Positions 36,321 to 45,077 of a DNA stretch of 64,000 nt are shown in pieces. Source of the stretch: Arthrobacter sp. S41 (GTDB lineage: Bacteria > Actinomycetota > Actinomycetes > Actinomycetales > Micrococcaceae); contig NZ_SIHY01000001.1 in the NCBI RefSeq assembly GCF_004320535.1, positions 1,364,001-1,428,000 of the forward strand. Reading direction: 5' to 3'. Positions within the stretch are counted from its first letter, which is position 1. Each line of letters opens with the position of its first letter. Below the pieces are notes generated by a model. That model was not told the origin of the DNA. It worked only from the letters and a program-made list of their open reading frames with translations, and did not search any database. The position numbers and the translations under genes are program-made.

Positions 36321-38021
36321 TTAGGGCTCTGGCCAAACAAGGCTTGAGATGTGTTGATTGAGTCGTTGATTATCTGCCCGCAAGGTTTCACGGGAAGCCG
36401 GGACTTCGATGAGCCGCAGCGTCTTTTCCTCTGACTGGGTCAAGATATCTGAAAGTTGTGCTCTGGAGGTTGCCCGCTCATAGCGCCACCCATAAGCCTT
36501 GGCCAGCGACTGAACATCAAATTGTTGAGCAGTAGCAAACAAACGCTCGACCGCTTCGGCATAACGTCCCGAGTCATCCACCGCACCGTGCTCCAATGTG
36601 GAGAAAATGGCACCGCCACCATCGTTGTACACCACCACATCCAGTTGAGGTTGTGGCTCTGAAGGTGCCCACATCAAGGAGCTGGCGTCATGAGCGAAGG
36701 TGATATCTCCCATGACAGCGACAGTTCGCTGTCCACTGCCCACGGCCAAGCCCATGGCAGTAGAAATCGTGCCGTCAATTCCCGCTAAACCACGGTTGGC
36801 ATACACCTTGGTGCCATGACTCTCGGTCGGCTTGGCAGCCAGATCAAAATCGCGAACGATATTAGATGAGCCGAGCAGTAGAACCTCCGGCTGGTTTTCC
36901 CAGAGCACTTCAGCCACGTCCAGCCCGTTGAGCGTGGACTCTTCGCCGTGCAACGCACGAATCTGCTGGGCGTGTCTATCTAGGTCTTGCCAGTTGGCCA
37001 GCCATCCCTCAGCGCCTACACCGGCAAACTCTACAAGCTGTTCCCAGCTATTGATCGGTTGCTCACGACGCCGCCCTGGCTCATACCAAGGCGCTGGTGT
37101 CGGTTGCCAGATGGCACTGTCAATTCGAGGATCAGCTAAGAGTTTGGCTACAGGCCGGCTGAGCGTAGGACGCCCAAAAAGCACTACACGATCAATGTGT
37201 TCACTGCCCACGGCAATCAACGGCCGGTAATGAGTAATGGCATTTGTTGAAAAGCGTGCGTTGGACGAGGGCTCAGCAAAAAGTGGCAGACCTAAAAGTT
37301 GTGCAAACTCTGCCGCCTGCTCCCCCGCATCATGTCCTGCAACAACAACCGTGCGACGCTGTGGAAGGACTTGAGCACTCACGATTGCTGTTGATGATTG
37401 ATTCACGACACCAAGCCATATACCGGCCTGAATGTTGGTCCAGGGCTGAGAGCCAATCGTTTCGTCTTCACCTGGGATCAGCGGATCGCGAAATTGCAGG
37501 TTCAGCTGCACTGGGCCGGCCGGGTTCAGCTGGCTACCGGCGAGCGCTATTAGCGCTTGATTCACTTGGGCTACAGGATCTTGGCCTGCAGACACGTTGA
37601 GCGCGGCCCTGACGTGTTCGCCGAAGAGTGTCTTTTGTTTGGTGCTTTGGCTGGCACCCGTGCCATGTAGTTCATCGGGCCGGTCCGCGGAGAGGACTAG
37701 CAGTGGTGTTGCTGTGTGGTTCGCCTCCATGACGGCTGGCAGCATCTGGCCGATGGCAGTACCACTGGTGGCAGCTACGGCTACCGGTGTTCTTGTGCTT
37801 TGCGCCAGACCTAAGGCCATGAAGGCGGCTGAACGCTCATCGATGCGCACATGGATGGTGAGCAATCCTGCGTGCTCAGCTTCAGCGGCGGCATAGGCCA
37901 AGGGCGCGCTACGTGAGCCGGGAGAAATCACTAGATCTCGTACTCCCGCCTGGATCAGTGATCCGAGGACTTCACGAGCCGTGCTGATGGCGCGTTGCTC
38001 TTCTGGTTGCTGCAATCCCAC
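36321..38021 (-). CDS. menD: 2-succinyl-5-enolpyruvyl-6-hydroxy-3-cyclohexene-1-carboxylate synthase
   Basis: This ThDP-dependent enzyme adds succinate semialdehyde-ThDP to isochorismate. Its 566 residues have the N-terminal Pyr domain (LIQAGVRDLVISPGSRSAPLAYAA, VAATSGTAIGQMLPAVMEANHTATPLLVLSADRP) and the C-terminal ThDP domain (GLAGIDGTISTAMGLAVG, AVMGDITFAHDASSLMW, VVYNDGGGAIF). All are MenD blocks. A terminator upstream at 38106-38150 separates it from phoX, so it should have its own promoter in the 38022-38105 gap. Confidence 0.95.
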   Translation of the reverse strand: MGLQQPEEQRAISTAREVLGSLIQAGVRDLVISPGSRSAPLAYAAAEAEHAGLLTIHVRIDERSAAFMALGLAQSTRTPVAVAATSGTAIGQMLPAVMEANHTATPLLVLSADRPDELHGTGASQSTKQKTLFGEHVRAALNVSAGQDPVAQVNQALIALAGSQLNPAGPVQLNLQFRDPLIPGEDETIGSQPWTNIQAGIWLGVVNQSSTAIVSAQVLPQRRTVVVAGHDAGEQAAEFAQLLGLPLFAEPSSNARFSTNAITHYRPLIAVGSEHIDRVVLFGRPTLSRPVAKLLADPRIDSAIWQPTPAPWYEPGRRREQPINSWEQLVEFAGVGAEGWLANWQDLDRHAQQIRALHGEESTLNGLDVAEVLWENQPEVLLLGSSNIVRDFDLAAKPTESHGTKVYANRGLAGIDGTISTAMGLAVGSGQRTVAVMGDITFAHDASSLMWAPSEPQPQLDVVVYNDGGGAIFSTLEHGAVDDSGRYAEAVERLFATAQQFDVQSLAKAYGWRYERATSRAQLSDILTQSEEKTLRLIEVPASRETLRADNQRLNQHISSLVWPEP

Positions 38022-38105
38022 GCGATGTGGCTCCTTCGATTCCTCAGCTTAGGCACTACCCCAAGTCTATGCCTTGGTACGCGCGCCGACTGTGAGGGTG
38101 CAACA

Positions 38106-38150
38106 AGACGCCGGTGAGATCTGCGAAACTCACAGATCTCACCGGCGTCT
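38106..38150 (-). terminator. Terminator after the PhoX gene
   Basis: Perfect 18-bp arms (38106-38123 and 38133-38150) with a 9-base loop lie 21 bases past the phoX stop, followed on the minus strand by TTGTTGC. Confidence 0.82.
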
Positions 38151-38171
38151 AATTACACGATGGCCGAAAGG

Positions 38172-40274
38172 CTACTTGTTTTTGCCTTTGCCCTTACCCT
38201 GGTTTTCAGTCTCTGCTTTGAAGACCTGAACCACGGTTGGACGTGGGCCGTAGAACTGGCCTGCGCCTGCTGCGGCTGGGTTCTCTAGGAAGTCAGGGAA
38301 CAGCGAGCTTGGGGAGGCGAAGGTGCCGCCTTCTCCCGGGTGCTGCACAGAGACGAAGACTGAGTTGTCTTTGTCATGGATCAGTGGGCCACAGGTTTCA
38401 GCGCCCGTTGGGACAGCCAGGAACTGTTCCACGCGGCCACGGTCCTTGCCGGTCAAGGTGACCTTGTGCAGTGCATCCGAGTAGCCGATGGTGCTTGGTG
38501 CGCCGTCGGTGGAGATCCACAAGTTGCCCTTTGAATCGAAGGCCAGGTTATCCGGGCAGGAAATTGGTGAGACCTTATCGGCAGGGTAACCAGAGAAGTA
38601 CGTTGAACCGTTGACCTTCGGATCGCCTGCAACCAGCAGAATGTTCCAAGTGAACTTGGTGCTGGTGGCGTCGTTTCCTGCCTCGGTCAGTTCAATGATG
38701 TGTCCATCGCGGTTGGAAATGCGAGGGTTCGGCTCGGTTGCGCCTTCCTTGCCGGTCTTGCCACGATCAGAGTTGTTGGTCAGTGCCACGTACAGCTTTC
38801 CCGACAGCGGGCTTGGCTCCACGTCTTCTGGGCGGTCCATCTTGGTGGCGCCGAGCTTATCTGCTGCCAGACGGGTATAAACCAGAACCTCTTCAACGCT
38901 CATGCCTTCAACCATCGACTTGCCGCCCTTGACCAATGGCAACCAGGTGCCGGTGCCGTCGAATGCGCCGTCCGCTGGTAGCTCGCCGTTGCCGTCAATT
39001 TCGTTTGCTGGCGAGTTGCCGGCGAACTCTGCGACGTAGAGGTCACCGTCGGAGAGCAGGCTCATGTTCTTCTTGCGGTCATGCTTGGAGTAGGTGCCCT
39101 TGGAGACAAACTTGTACAGGTACTCAAAGCGGGAGTCATCACCGGAGTAGGCAACAGCCTTACCATTCTTGGCGATGCGCACGTTGGCACCTTCATGCTT
39201 AAAGCGGCCCAAGTTGGTGTGCTTTACCGGAGTGGACTTTGGATCCTGTGGGTCAATTTCGATAACCCAGCCGAAGCGGTGTGCTTCGTTTTCATAGCCT
39301 TCGTTGCTCAGGCCAAAGCGTGGGTCAGTATCTTCCCAACCGCGCTCGGTGGCTGCGGTGCCTATGCCGTAGCGTGCTTCTTCGGCAGTGCCCTTGCCCT
39401 TGAAGTACTGGTCAATGTTTTCTTCACCGGAAAGCACGGTGCCCCATGGGGTGGTACCACCGGAGCAGTTATTCAGGGTGCCCAGAACCTTGGTTCCGGT
39501 TGGGTCTGCAACGGTCTTGAGCAGATCGGCTCCAGCTGCCGGGCCATCTACCTTGAATTCAGTCTGTGCGGTGATGCGACGGTTACGTTCGCCGCCCTGG
39601 ACGTAGCTCCACTGCTTGTCATGCTTCTTGCGCTTTACTTCTACAACGCTGAAACCGTGAGCGTTCATCGCGATGCGGCGAGCTTCGTCCTTGTTAGCTT
39701 CAAACCACGCAGCGTCAAACATCATGTCTTCGTTGGTGTATTCGTGGTTAGCTACCAGCACGCCGGTGCGGCCCGAGTACTTATCAACGATGATGTCTAG
39801 GTAATCGTTGTTGTAACCGAACTGTTCGGCCTGCTTCTTGGCACTCTGCTTGGTGGCGTCAAACTGTGCGGTGTTCTTGAATAGCGGGTCACCCCAACGG
39901 ATGATCGGAGCCCAATCGTAGCCTTCTGGAACGGTGAGGTTATCTACTGAACGAGACACCGGCTCAATGGCGTCAAAGGCCAGCTTCCCGCCCTTGGCGG
40001 AACCGTTCTTTAGCGGCACCAATGGTGCGGCGGTGGCATCAGAGGCACCGAAGAACTGTGGTCCAACTACTAGCGCCGATGCACCGACGGCGCCTAGGCC
40101 AAGGATGCTGCGGCGAGACATTGCCTTATCGGCGATATCTTTGAAGTAGCCGTTGGACGAGGTATTGCAATCTGGCTTAACGCAGGCATCTCCACACTTA
40201 AAGTGGCAAGTAGCTGCGGAACGTCCGCCACGGGTGTGGCCTAGCATTGGCAAAAGGGTACGGGTTGGATTCAT
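38172..40274 (-). CDS. PhoX-family alkaline phosphatase (DUF839), Tat-exported
   Basis: A 700-residue PhoX-type protein, expected to be a calcium/iron-dependent phosphatase that frees phosphate from organic esters outside the cell. A twin-arginine motif SRRSILG (53-59) is followed by the hydrophobic GAVGASALVVGPQFFGAS and an ATAAP cleavage region. Before it is an unusual leader with four cysteines (C23, C27, C31, C36). The core shows GVLVANHEYTNEDMMFD, NNCSGGTTPWGTVLSGEEN and DNLAFDSKGNLWISTDG. PhoX is usually Pho-regulated; no PHO box was confirmed. Confidence 0.9.
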   Translation of the reverse strand: MNPTRTLLPMLGHTRGGRSAATCHFKCGDACVKPDCNTSSNGYFKDIADKAMSRRSILGLGAVGASALVVGPQFFGASDATAAPLVPLKNGSAKGGKLAFDAIEPVSRSVDNLTVPEGYDWAPIIRWGDPLFKNTAQFDATKQSAKKQAEQFGYNNDYLDIIVDKYSGRTGVLVANHEYTNEDMMFDAAWFEANKDEARRIAMNAHGFSVVEVKRKKHDKQWSYVQGGERNRRITAQTEFKVDGPAAGADLLKTVADPTGTKVLGTLNNCSGGTTPWGTVLSGEENIDQYFKGKGTAEEARYGIGTAATERGWEDTDPRFGLSNEGYENEAHRFGWVIEIDPQDPKSTPVKHTNLGRFKHEGANVRIAKNGKAVAYSGDDSRFEYLYKFVSKGTYSKHDRKKNMSLLSDGDLYVAEFAGNSPANEIDGNGELPADGAFDGTGTWLPLVKGGKSMVEGMSVEEVLVYTRLAADKLGATKMDRPEDVEPSPLSGKLYVALTNNSDRGKTGKEGATEPNPRISNRDGHIIELTEAGNDATSTKFTWNILLVAGDPKVNGSTYFSGYPADKVSPISCPDNLAFDSKGNLWISTDGAPSTIGYSDALHKVTLTGKDRGRVEQFLAVPTGAETCGPLIHDKDNSVFVSVQHPGEGGTFASPSSLFPDFLENPAAAGAGQFYGPRPTVVQVFKAETENQGKGKGKNK

Positions 40275-40397
40275 GATCCATCACTTCCTCAGTTAGGGCT
40301 CGCTGTCAGGGGAACGACTCGATATGAGGTTTTCACCCAGAAGTGTGCAAAATGCAACGCGTAAGTTAACTGCGGGGAAATAGATGGGTGCTACAGG

Positions 40398-41393
40398 CTA
40401 AGCATTCACCAGCTGCTCATAACATTGCTCAACTCTGCGTAGCCACCACTGAACTTTCGAGGCTTCAGGGCGTAGGTCCTGAAGTTTCTTGGCATCGGCT
40501 TCGATTCGACGCACCGGAAGGTAGCCGGCTTTGGCCAGCAATGGATCCGCGCATACGTCATCGGCTAATAATGTCCCGGTAGATAATCCGCAGGCGTAGG
40601 GCAGTTCTGGTAGCGCACTGGCTAGAGCTGCCGCTTGAGCTAGTCCTACCGAGGTGTCCAGAGCGCTAGAAACGACGACGTCTAGTTCAGCTTTCTTAGC
40701 AATATCCAGTACGGCCTGAATCCCACCCAGTGGCTGCGCCTTGATGACCATGAGATCTGCTGCGCCCAGCCGAGAAACTTCCAGCGGGTCTGTGTGCTTG
40801 CGTACTGCTTCATCGGCAGCGATCTTCAAATCAAAGCCTGCATTGCGCAATTTCTCACGAACTTCAGCCAAACCGGTGATGCCCGGTACTGGCTGTTCAG
40901 CATATTGCAGGTCGTACTCACTGAGGGCCTTGAGCGCATGGACCGCTTGCTCAATGTCCCAGCCCATATTTGCATCAACTCGCAAAGCGGCGTGAGGGTA
41001 AAGCCGACGGGCTTCGGCAACCCGGGCCAAGTCCTGGTCCAAGTCTTGTCCCTGTTCTGCCACCTTGATTTTGATGGTGTGTGGTGCATCGTAGCGTTCA
41101 AGTACGGCACCCACCTCGCTGGCTGGGACCGACGGCAGAGTTGCGTTGACGGGGATCAAAGTGCGAAGTGGTTCCGGGAATGGTTGGTAGGCTGCTTCGA
41201 TGCCGGCAGCGAGCCAGCGGGAGGCTTCGTGGGCTCCATATTCAGGGAAGGCCGAGAATTCTCCCCACCCGGCCGGTCCTTTGATGAGCAGTGCTTCGCG
41301 CTGGGTGATTCCGCGGAATTTAACTCGCATGGGTAAGCGAACAACGTGGCTGTTTGCTAGCAGCTCTGCCAGCGGTGGAAGTTCAATGCTCAT
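40398..41393 (-). CDS. menC: o-Succinylbenzoate synthase
   Basis: MenC, an enolase-superfamily enzyme, dehydrates SHCHC to o-succinylbenzoate in menaquinone synthesis. The 331 residues contain catalytic-lysine motif TIKIKVAEQG, metal ligands in RVDANMGWD and YAEQPVPGITGLAEV and AADEAVRKHTDPLE, and the second lysine in DLMVIKAQPLGGI. These identify the OSBS group rather than other enolase members. It lies upstream of phoX on the same strand, with a 123-base gap. Confidence 0.92.
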   Translation of the reverse strand: MSIELPPLAELLANSHVVRLPMRVKFRGITQREALLIKGPAGWGEFSAFPEYGAHEASRWLAAGIEAAYQPFPEPLRTLIPVNATLPSVPASEVGAVLERYDAPHTIKIKVAEQGQDLDQDLARVAEARRLYPHAALRVDANMGWDIEQAVHALKALSEYDLQYAEQPVPGITGLAEVREKLRNAGFDLKIAADEAVRKHTDPLEVSRLGAADLMVIKAQPLGGIQAVLDIAKKAELDVVVSSALDTSVGLAQAAALASALPELPYACGLSTGTLLADDVCADPLLAKAGYLPVRRIEADAKKLQDLRPEASKVQWWLRRVEQCYEQLVNA

Positions 41394-41473
41394 GTACTAA
41401 GCCTAGCGAGCGTGGGCATAATTACAGTCTTTTTGGGTGACGTTTGCACCAGTAATTGTGACAGTCTGGAAGC

Positions 41474-42337
41474 ATGCCCCGCCATTCAGCAGCTCCGCAC
41501 CCGCGCCACATTCGGTGGTGGTTGGCTCTCATCTTGTTGATAGCCCTGTTCTGCGTGGAATACGTCTTCTTTGTGCTGCTGCGCGCGGGTCAATGGGCCG
41601 ATCAAGCAAGCTTCATGGCTTGGTCGCAGTGGTGGCCACGTACCGAGTTGCTGGATCCAGTGCGCCAGTTCTTGGATCTGCTTCCGGTGATCTGTGGTGT
41701 TGTTGCCGGAATCTTCTTACTCTATCGAGTGATCAGAGACCGAAGTTTCATCAGGGCCATTGTCGCGATTCTCGGTGCGGCAGCAGCGTTGGGCACTACG
41801 CAGTTGCTCAAACATGAAATCTTGATTCGTCCGGACTTCAATTTTGGTACGACCGGAAACTCATTCCCTTCGGGACACACCACTGCTGCGGCAGCGGCCA
41901 TGGGCTTGATGTATTTGATGTCCCCACCAAAACTTCGCCCAGTCATACAGCCTATTGTTTGGCTCTTTGCCACAGTCACCGGTGTGGCAACACTAGTCTG
42001 TGGTTGGCACCGCCCGAGCGACATCGCCGCTGGTTTTCTGGTCACTGCTTTTTGGATGGTTATCGCCAGCGTTGTATTACAACGGATTCAACCGCTGAGT
42101 CATGAAGTGCGCAAGACTGGCTGGTCCAGACGAGTTGGCGCGACCAGCATCATCGTGTGGGCCATCATCATCGGATTATCTTTCCTCTTACCTCACCCGC
42201 ACATTCAGAAGATTCCCGAGACCTTACAGCTGACCTACGCAGTCTTGGGCATTGCACATGTCGTCGCGGCATCACTGGTTACAGGGTTGGCGTTACGTTC
42301 TGTCGTGCTGGGGCCAATGCGCACCGTTGCGCAATAA
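41474..42337 (+). CDS. PAP2-family membrane phosphatase
   Basis: This 287-residue integral membrane protein has six hydrophobic segments and the PAP2 catalytic set: KHEILIRPDF, NSFPSGHTTAAAAAMG (histidine acid/base) and VCGWHRPSDIAAGF (nucleophile histidine and aspartate). Such enzymes dephosphorylate lipid or undecaprenyl diphosphates on the outer face of the membrane. Divergent from menC with an 80-base gap. Confidence 0.88.
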   Translation: MPRHSAAPHPRHIRWWLALILLIALFCVEYVFFVLLRAGQWADQASFMAWSQWWPRTELLDPVRQFLDLLPVICGVVAGIFLLYRVIRDRSFIRAIVAILGAAAALGTTQLLKHEILIRPDFNFGTTGNSFPSGHTTAAAAAMGLMYLMSPPKLRPVIQPIVWLFATVTGVATLVCGWHRPSDIAAGFLVTAFWMVIASVVLQRIQPLSHEVRKTGWSRRVGATSIIVWAIIIGLSFLLPHPHIQKIPETLQLTYAVLGIAHVVAASLVTGLALRSVVLGPMRTVAQ

Positions 42338-42369
42338 GTGGTTCCTCGGGGTCACCAGCAAGGCCGTAT

Positions 42370-43449
42370 TTAGGAATCATTCCTCTGCAGCAGTGCATTG
42401 AGTTTCTCGGCGCCACGTTCAGAGTGCGGAACCGTCACAGCAAATCGCGTTGAATTCTTCAGCTCAAAGGCCAGGCCTTCAAAACGTCGTAGGACCACCG
42501 CTGATCCACCGGGAAAGAAGCGCCATCCCCAGCCGCCCCACGTCATTGGGTCAATCTCGGTACTGGCCACCGACAGGATGTCGACCAGCTGGATGGTGCG
42601 CAAGGGGAACCCAAAGATTGCGGAGGCCACCTGCACCTGTTGGTCAGTGATAGTCACTCGGATCAAACAAAGTCCTAGGACTAGCGGACTAACGACCAGG
42701 CAAGTTACTAGACCGGTAATGGTGGCGGCCGAATTCACTTCACCCGGGCGGGCGAAGAATTCGAAGAGAATATATAGCCCTACTCCAGCAATCAGTATCC
42801 CGAGCGCCCGCATCCACCACGGGGCCTTCATCGTTTCACTAAATTTCTTGCCCCCAGCGCTCACATCGGGCTGGGGTGTAGACGCAGTTCTTCCCTGAGC
42901 TTGGTCGATACGTGTTTGTCGTTGAGCTTGCAGTTGCTTTGAATACGACTGGTAGACGCCGCAGATCCACAGCGGAGTGAGAGCTATCAGCGTGCAGAGC
43001 AACATGGGGAGCATCCAGATGCCGATGACAGATGTCTCTGGTGTTTCGGCGAGCGCTGTTGGTATCACCGAGCCTACAAAAACTCCGACCGTGGTCCACG
43101 AAAGTAGTGAACCAACAAAGAGGAGCGTCAACAATAAGCCCGGCCTGCGCTGCTGAACTAATGAGCTCAAACCGAGGACGGTTCCTAGGATGCTCAGGCC
43201 AATGGCAACTGGCACAAATACTGCAGTGCGGGTGAATTCGTCAGGATAGGTCGATGACCAGTGCGTAGCGATGATCTCAGGCAGCTGATTAGCCAGCGGG
43301 AAGTAAATGCCGAGCACGATGAAGACCGGAAGAATCAAGATCAGGTATACCCATGGACGGTTCTTCACTGCATGCCTGGTCATCTTCATCTCGTTTCCAT
43401 AGTCCAGTTGATCGGCTCCGTGGTTGGTGGAGTCATTTACCAGCCGCAT
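42370..43449 (-). CDS. DUF1648-like membrane protein with PH-like tail
   Basis: This 359-residue protein has several helices (roughly 31-50, 76-96, 106-127, 139-160, 212-230, 240-262). It opens with the DUF1648 pattern FPLANQLPEIIATHWSSTYPDEF. The end, RVTITDQQVQVASAIFGFPLRTIQLVDILSVAS followed by VVLRRFEGLAFELKNSTRFAVTVPH, resembles a bacterial PH-like domain. The start may be the Met at 43389 (MKMTRHAVKNRPW) rather than 43449. It is close to SdpI or DUF5808-type proteins by impression; no function is claimed. Confidence 0.65.
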   Translation of the reverse strand: MRLVNDSTNHGADQLDYGNEMKMTRHAVKNRPWVYLILILPVFIVLGIYFPLANQLPEIIATHWSSTYPDEFTRTAVFVPVAIGLSILGTVLGLSSLVQQRRPGLLLTLLFVGSLLSWTTVGVFVGSVIPTALAETPETSVIGIWMLPMLLCTLIALTPLWICGVYQSYSKQLQAQRQTRIDQAQGRTASTPQPDVSAGGKKFSETMKAPWWMRALGILIAGVGLYILFEFFARPGEVNSAATITGLVTCLVVSPLVLGLCLIRVTITDQQVQVASAIFGFPLRTIQLVDILSVASTEIDPMTWGGWGWRFFPGGSAVVLRRFEGLAFELKNSTRFAVTVPHSERGAEKLNALLQRNDS

Positions 43450-43545
43450 CTACTTCAACAAGGTGCGTAGATGTATTTCCATGCTATCAACACTAATCTG
43501 ACATGGAACTAAATGATCGATCAATACTGAAATAACAGCATTAAG

Positions 43546-43593
43546 GATGATCCCCGCCGAACCCGTTTCAACTTGGGTTCGACAGGGATCATC
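43546..43593 (-). terminator. Terminator after the bkd-type operon
   Basis: 9-bp plus 7-bp stem (GATGATCCC/GGGATCATC and CGAACCC/GGGTTCG) with an internal loop, 45 bases past the E2 stop. Only a short T-rich tail follows on the minus strand. Confidence 0.65.
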
Positions 43594-43637
43594 GATGCCA
43601 CTCAGCAACTGAGTAGTTCAGTGACAGCGCAGCACTA

Positions 43638-45077
43638 CTAGAGCGTCGCCAGGGCCCGCTTGGGATCCGTCATTGCATCAGCAACAAATCGCAAGAACCC
43701 GGCAGCGGTGCCACCATCACAGACACGGTGATCAAAACTGAGCGTCAGCTCGCAGATCGAGCGGACCTTGAGCTTGCCGTTGACCACCCATGGCTTCTCG
43801 ATAATGCGCCCCAGCCCCAGGATCGCAGCCTCCGGGTAATTAATAATGGCAGCCGAACCATCAACGTTGAAGACCCCATAGTTGTTGATCGTGAAGGTGC
43901 TACCCGACAAGTCGGACACGCCGGCCTTGCCCTCGCGGGCAACCGTAGCCAAACGAGCAAACTCGGCAGAGAGCTCTTGGGCATTGAGCTTATGAGCGTC
44001 CCGTACATTGGGCACAACTAAACCGCGCTCGGTCTGAGCCGCAAATCCTAGATTCACTCCCTCAAATACGGTGTGCCGCAATCCCCCATCAGCGTCGACA
44101 TCAATGCGACTGTTCAATTCAGGGAAACGCTGCAGCCCTGCCACGGCAAAACGCGAAATCAAAGCTATGACGCTAGGCGCCTGACCATCGGCTTCCTTGA
44201 TCTTGGTGCGCAGCTTCAACAGTTTGGTGACATCTACATCCACCCACACTGTCGCTTCGGGAATTTCACGGCGGGAAGTGCTCATGGCGTTGGCAATGGT
44301 CTTGCGTACCCCGGAGAGCACCTGCGAAGAAGCTACCGGCAACCCGGTACGTGAGTCTGCATCCACAGTGCCTGTCGAAACTTCCGGCTTCGCGGCCGTG
44401 CTCGAAGTGCTTGGCTGCGTAGCGGTAGCAGTCGTCGCAGGCGCTTGACTTACAGCAGCAACGGCAGCTTCCACATCAGTGCGCAGGATCAGACCCTCAG
44501 GGCCGGTGCCTTGCACGGTAGAAATGTCCAGAGAATTCTCTCGGGCCAGCTTTCGAACCAGCGGGTTGACTACACGAACAGCTTCAGCAGAAGCCTTGGT
44601 CGCTGATGCGCCACTAGCGCCCAGCCCGCGAGGTTTACGCCTCCGACTAGTTTTGCGCTGAGCTGAGCCAGTGCCATAGCCGATGAGGACATTGCCACTG
44701 CCTTCTTCGTCGTGCTCTGCCTCGCCACTTGGGTCAACAGATTCACCAGCAGGGGCCTGTGTTCCTGCAAGTTCTTCTTCGCGATAGGACTGTGCGCGCT
44801 CGCCGGATGGTTCCCCAGTCTGCGGTGCATCCTCGCCGCCGGTGTTCACGGAGATGAACGGCTCATCTACCAGCATCATCTGGCCAGCTTCACCGTGCAG
44901 CGTGGAGACTACGCCTTCAAAGGGAGACGGAATCTCCACCAAAGACTTGGCGGTTTCGACTTCTGCGATGGGTTGGTCCACGGCGACAGTGTCGCCAGCA
45001 GCCACAATCCATCGGACCAGCTCTGCTTCGGTCAGTCCCTCGCCGAGGTCAGGTAATAGGAAAGTCTTGATACTCAT
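43638..45077 (-). CDS. Branched-chain 2-oxo acid dehydrogenase E2 (dihydrolipoamide acyltransferase)
   Basis: A 479-residue E2 with three parts. The lipoyl domain (1-80) has lipoylated Lys44 in ETAKSLVEIPS. A long Ala/Ser/Glu-rich linker follows, then the E1/E3-binding domain (~166-205, VNPLVRKLARENSLDIS...GPEGLILRTDVEAAV) and a catalytic core ending in LTLSFDHRVCDGGTAAGFLRF (HxxxDG). Its start is immediately next to the E1-beta stop. The E1alpha-E1beta-E2 order and the divergent Lrp gene point to branched-chain rather than pyruvate oxidation. No E3 gene is present here. Confidence 0.9.
   Translation of the reverse strand: MSIKTFLLPDLGEGLTEAELVRWIVAAGDTVAVDQPIAEVETAKSLVEIPSPFEGVVSTLHGEAGQMMLVDEPFISVNTGGEDAPQTGEPSGERAQSYREEELAGTQAPAGESVDPSGEAEHDEEGSGNVLIGYGTGSAQRKTSRRRKPRGLGASGASATKASAEAVRVVNPLVRKLARENSLDISTVQGTGPEGLILRTDVEAAVAAVSQAPATTATATQPSTSSTAAKPEVSTGTVDADSRTGLPVASSQVLSGVRKTIANAMSTSRREIPEATVWVDVDVTKLLKLRTKIKEADGQAPSVIALISRFAVAGLQRFPELNSRIDVDADGGLRHTVFEGVNLGFAAQTERGLVVPNVRDAHKLNAQELSAEFARLATVAREGKAGVSDLSGSTFTINNYGVFNVDGSAAIINYPEAAILGLGRIIEKPWVVNGKLKVRSICELTLSFDHRVCDGGTAAGFLRFVADAMTDPKRALATL

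Noticed and set aside
39081-39800. 239-residue open frame opposite phoX
   Set aside because: Antisense shadow of PhoX with no ribosome-binding site and no domain.
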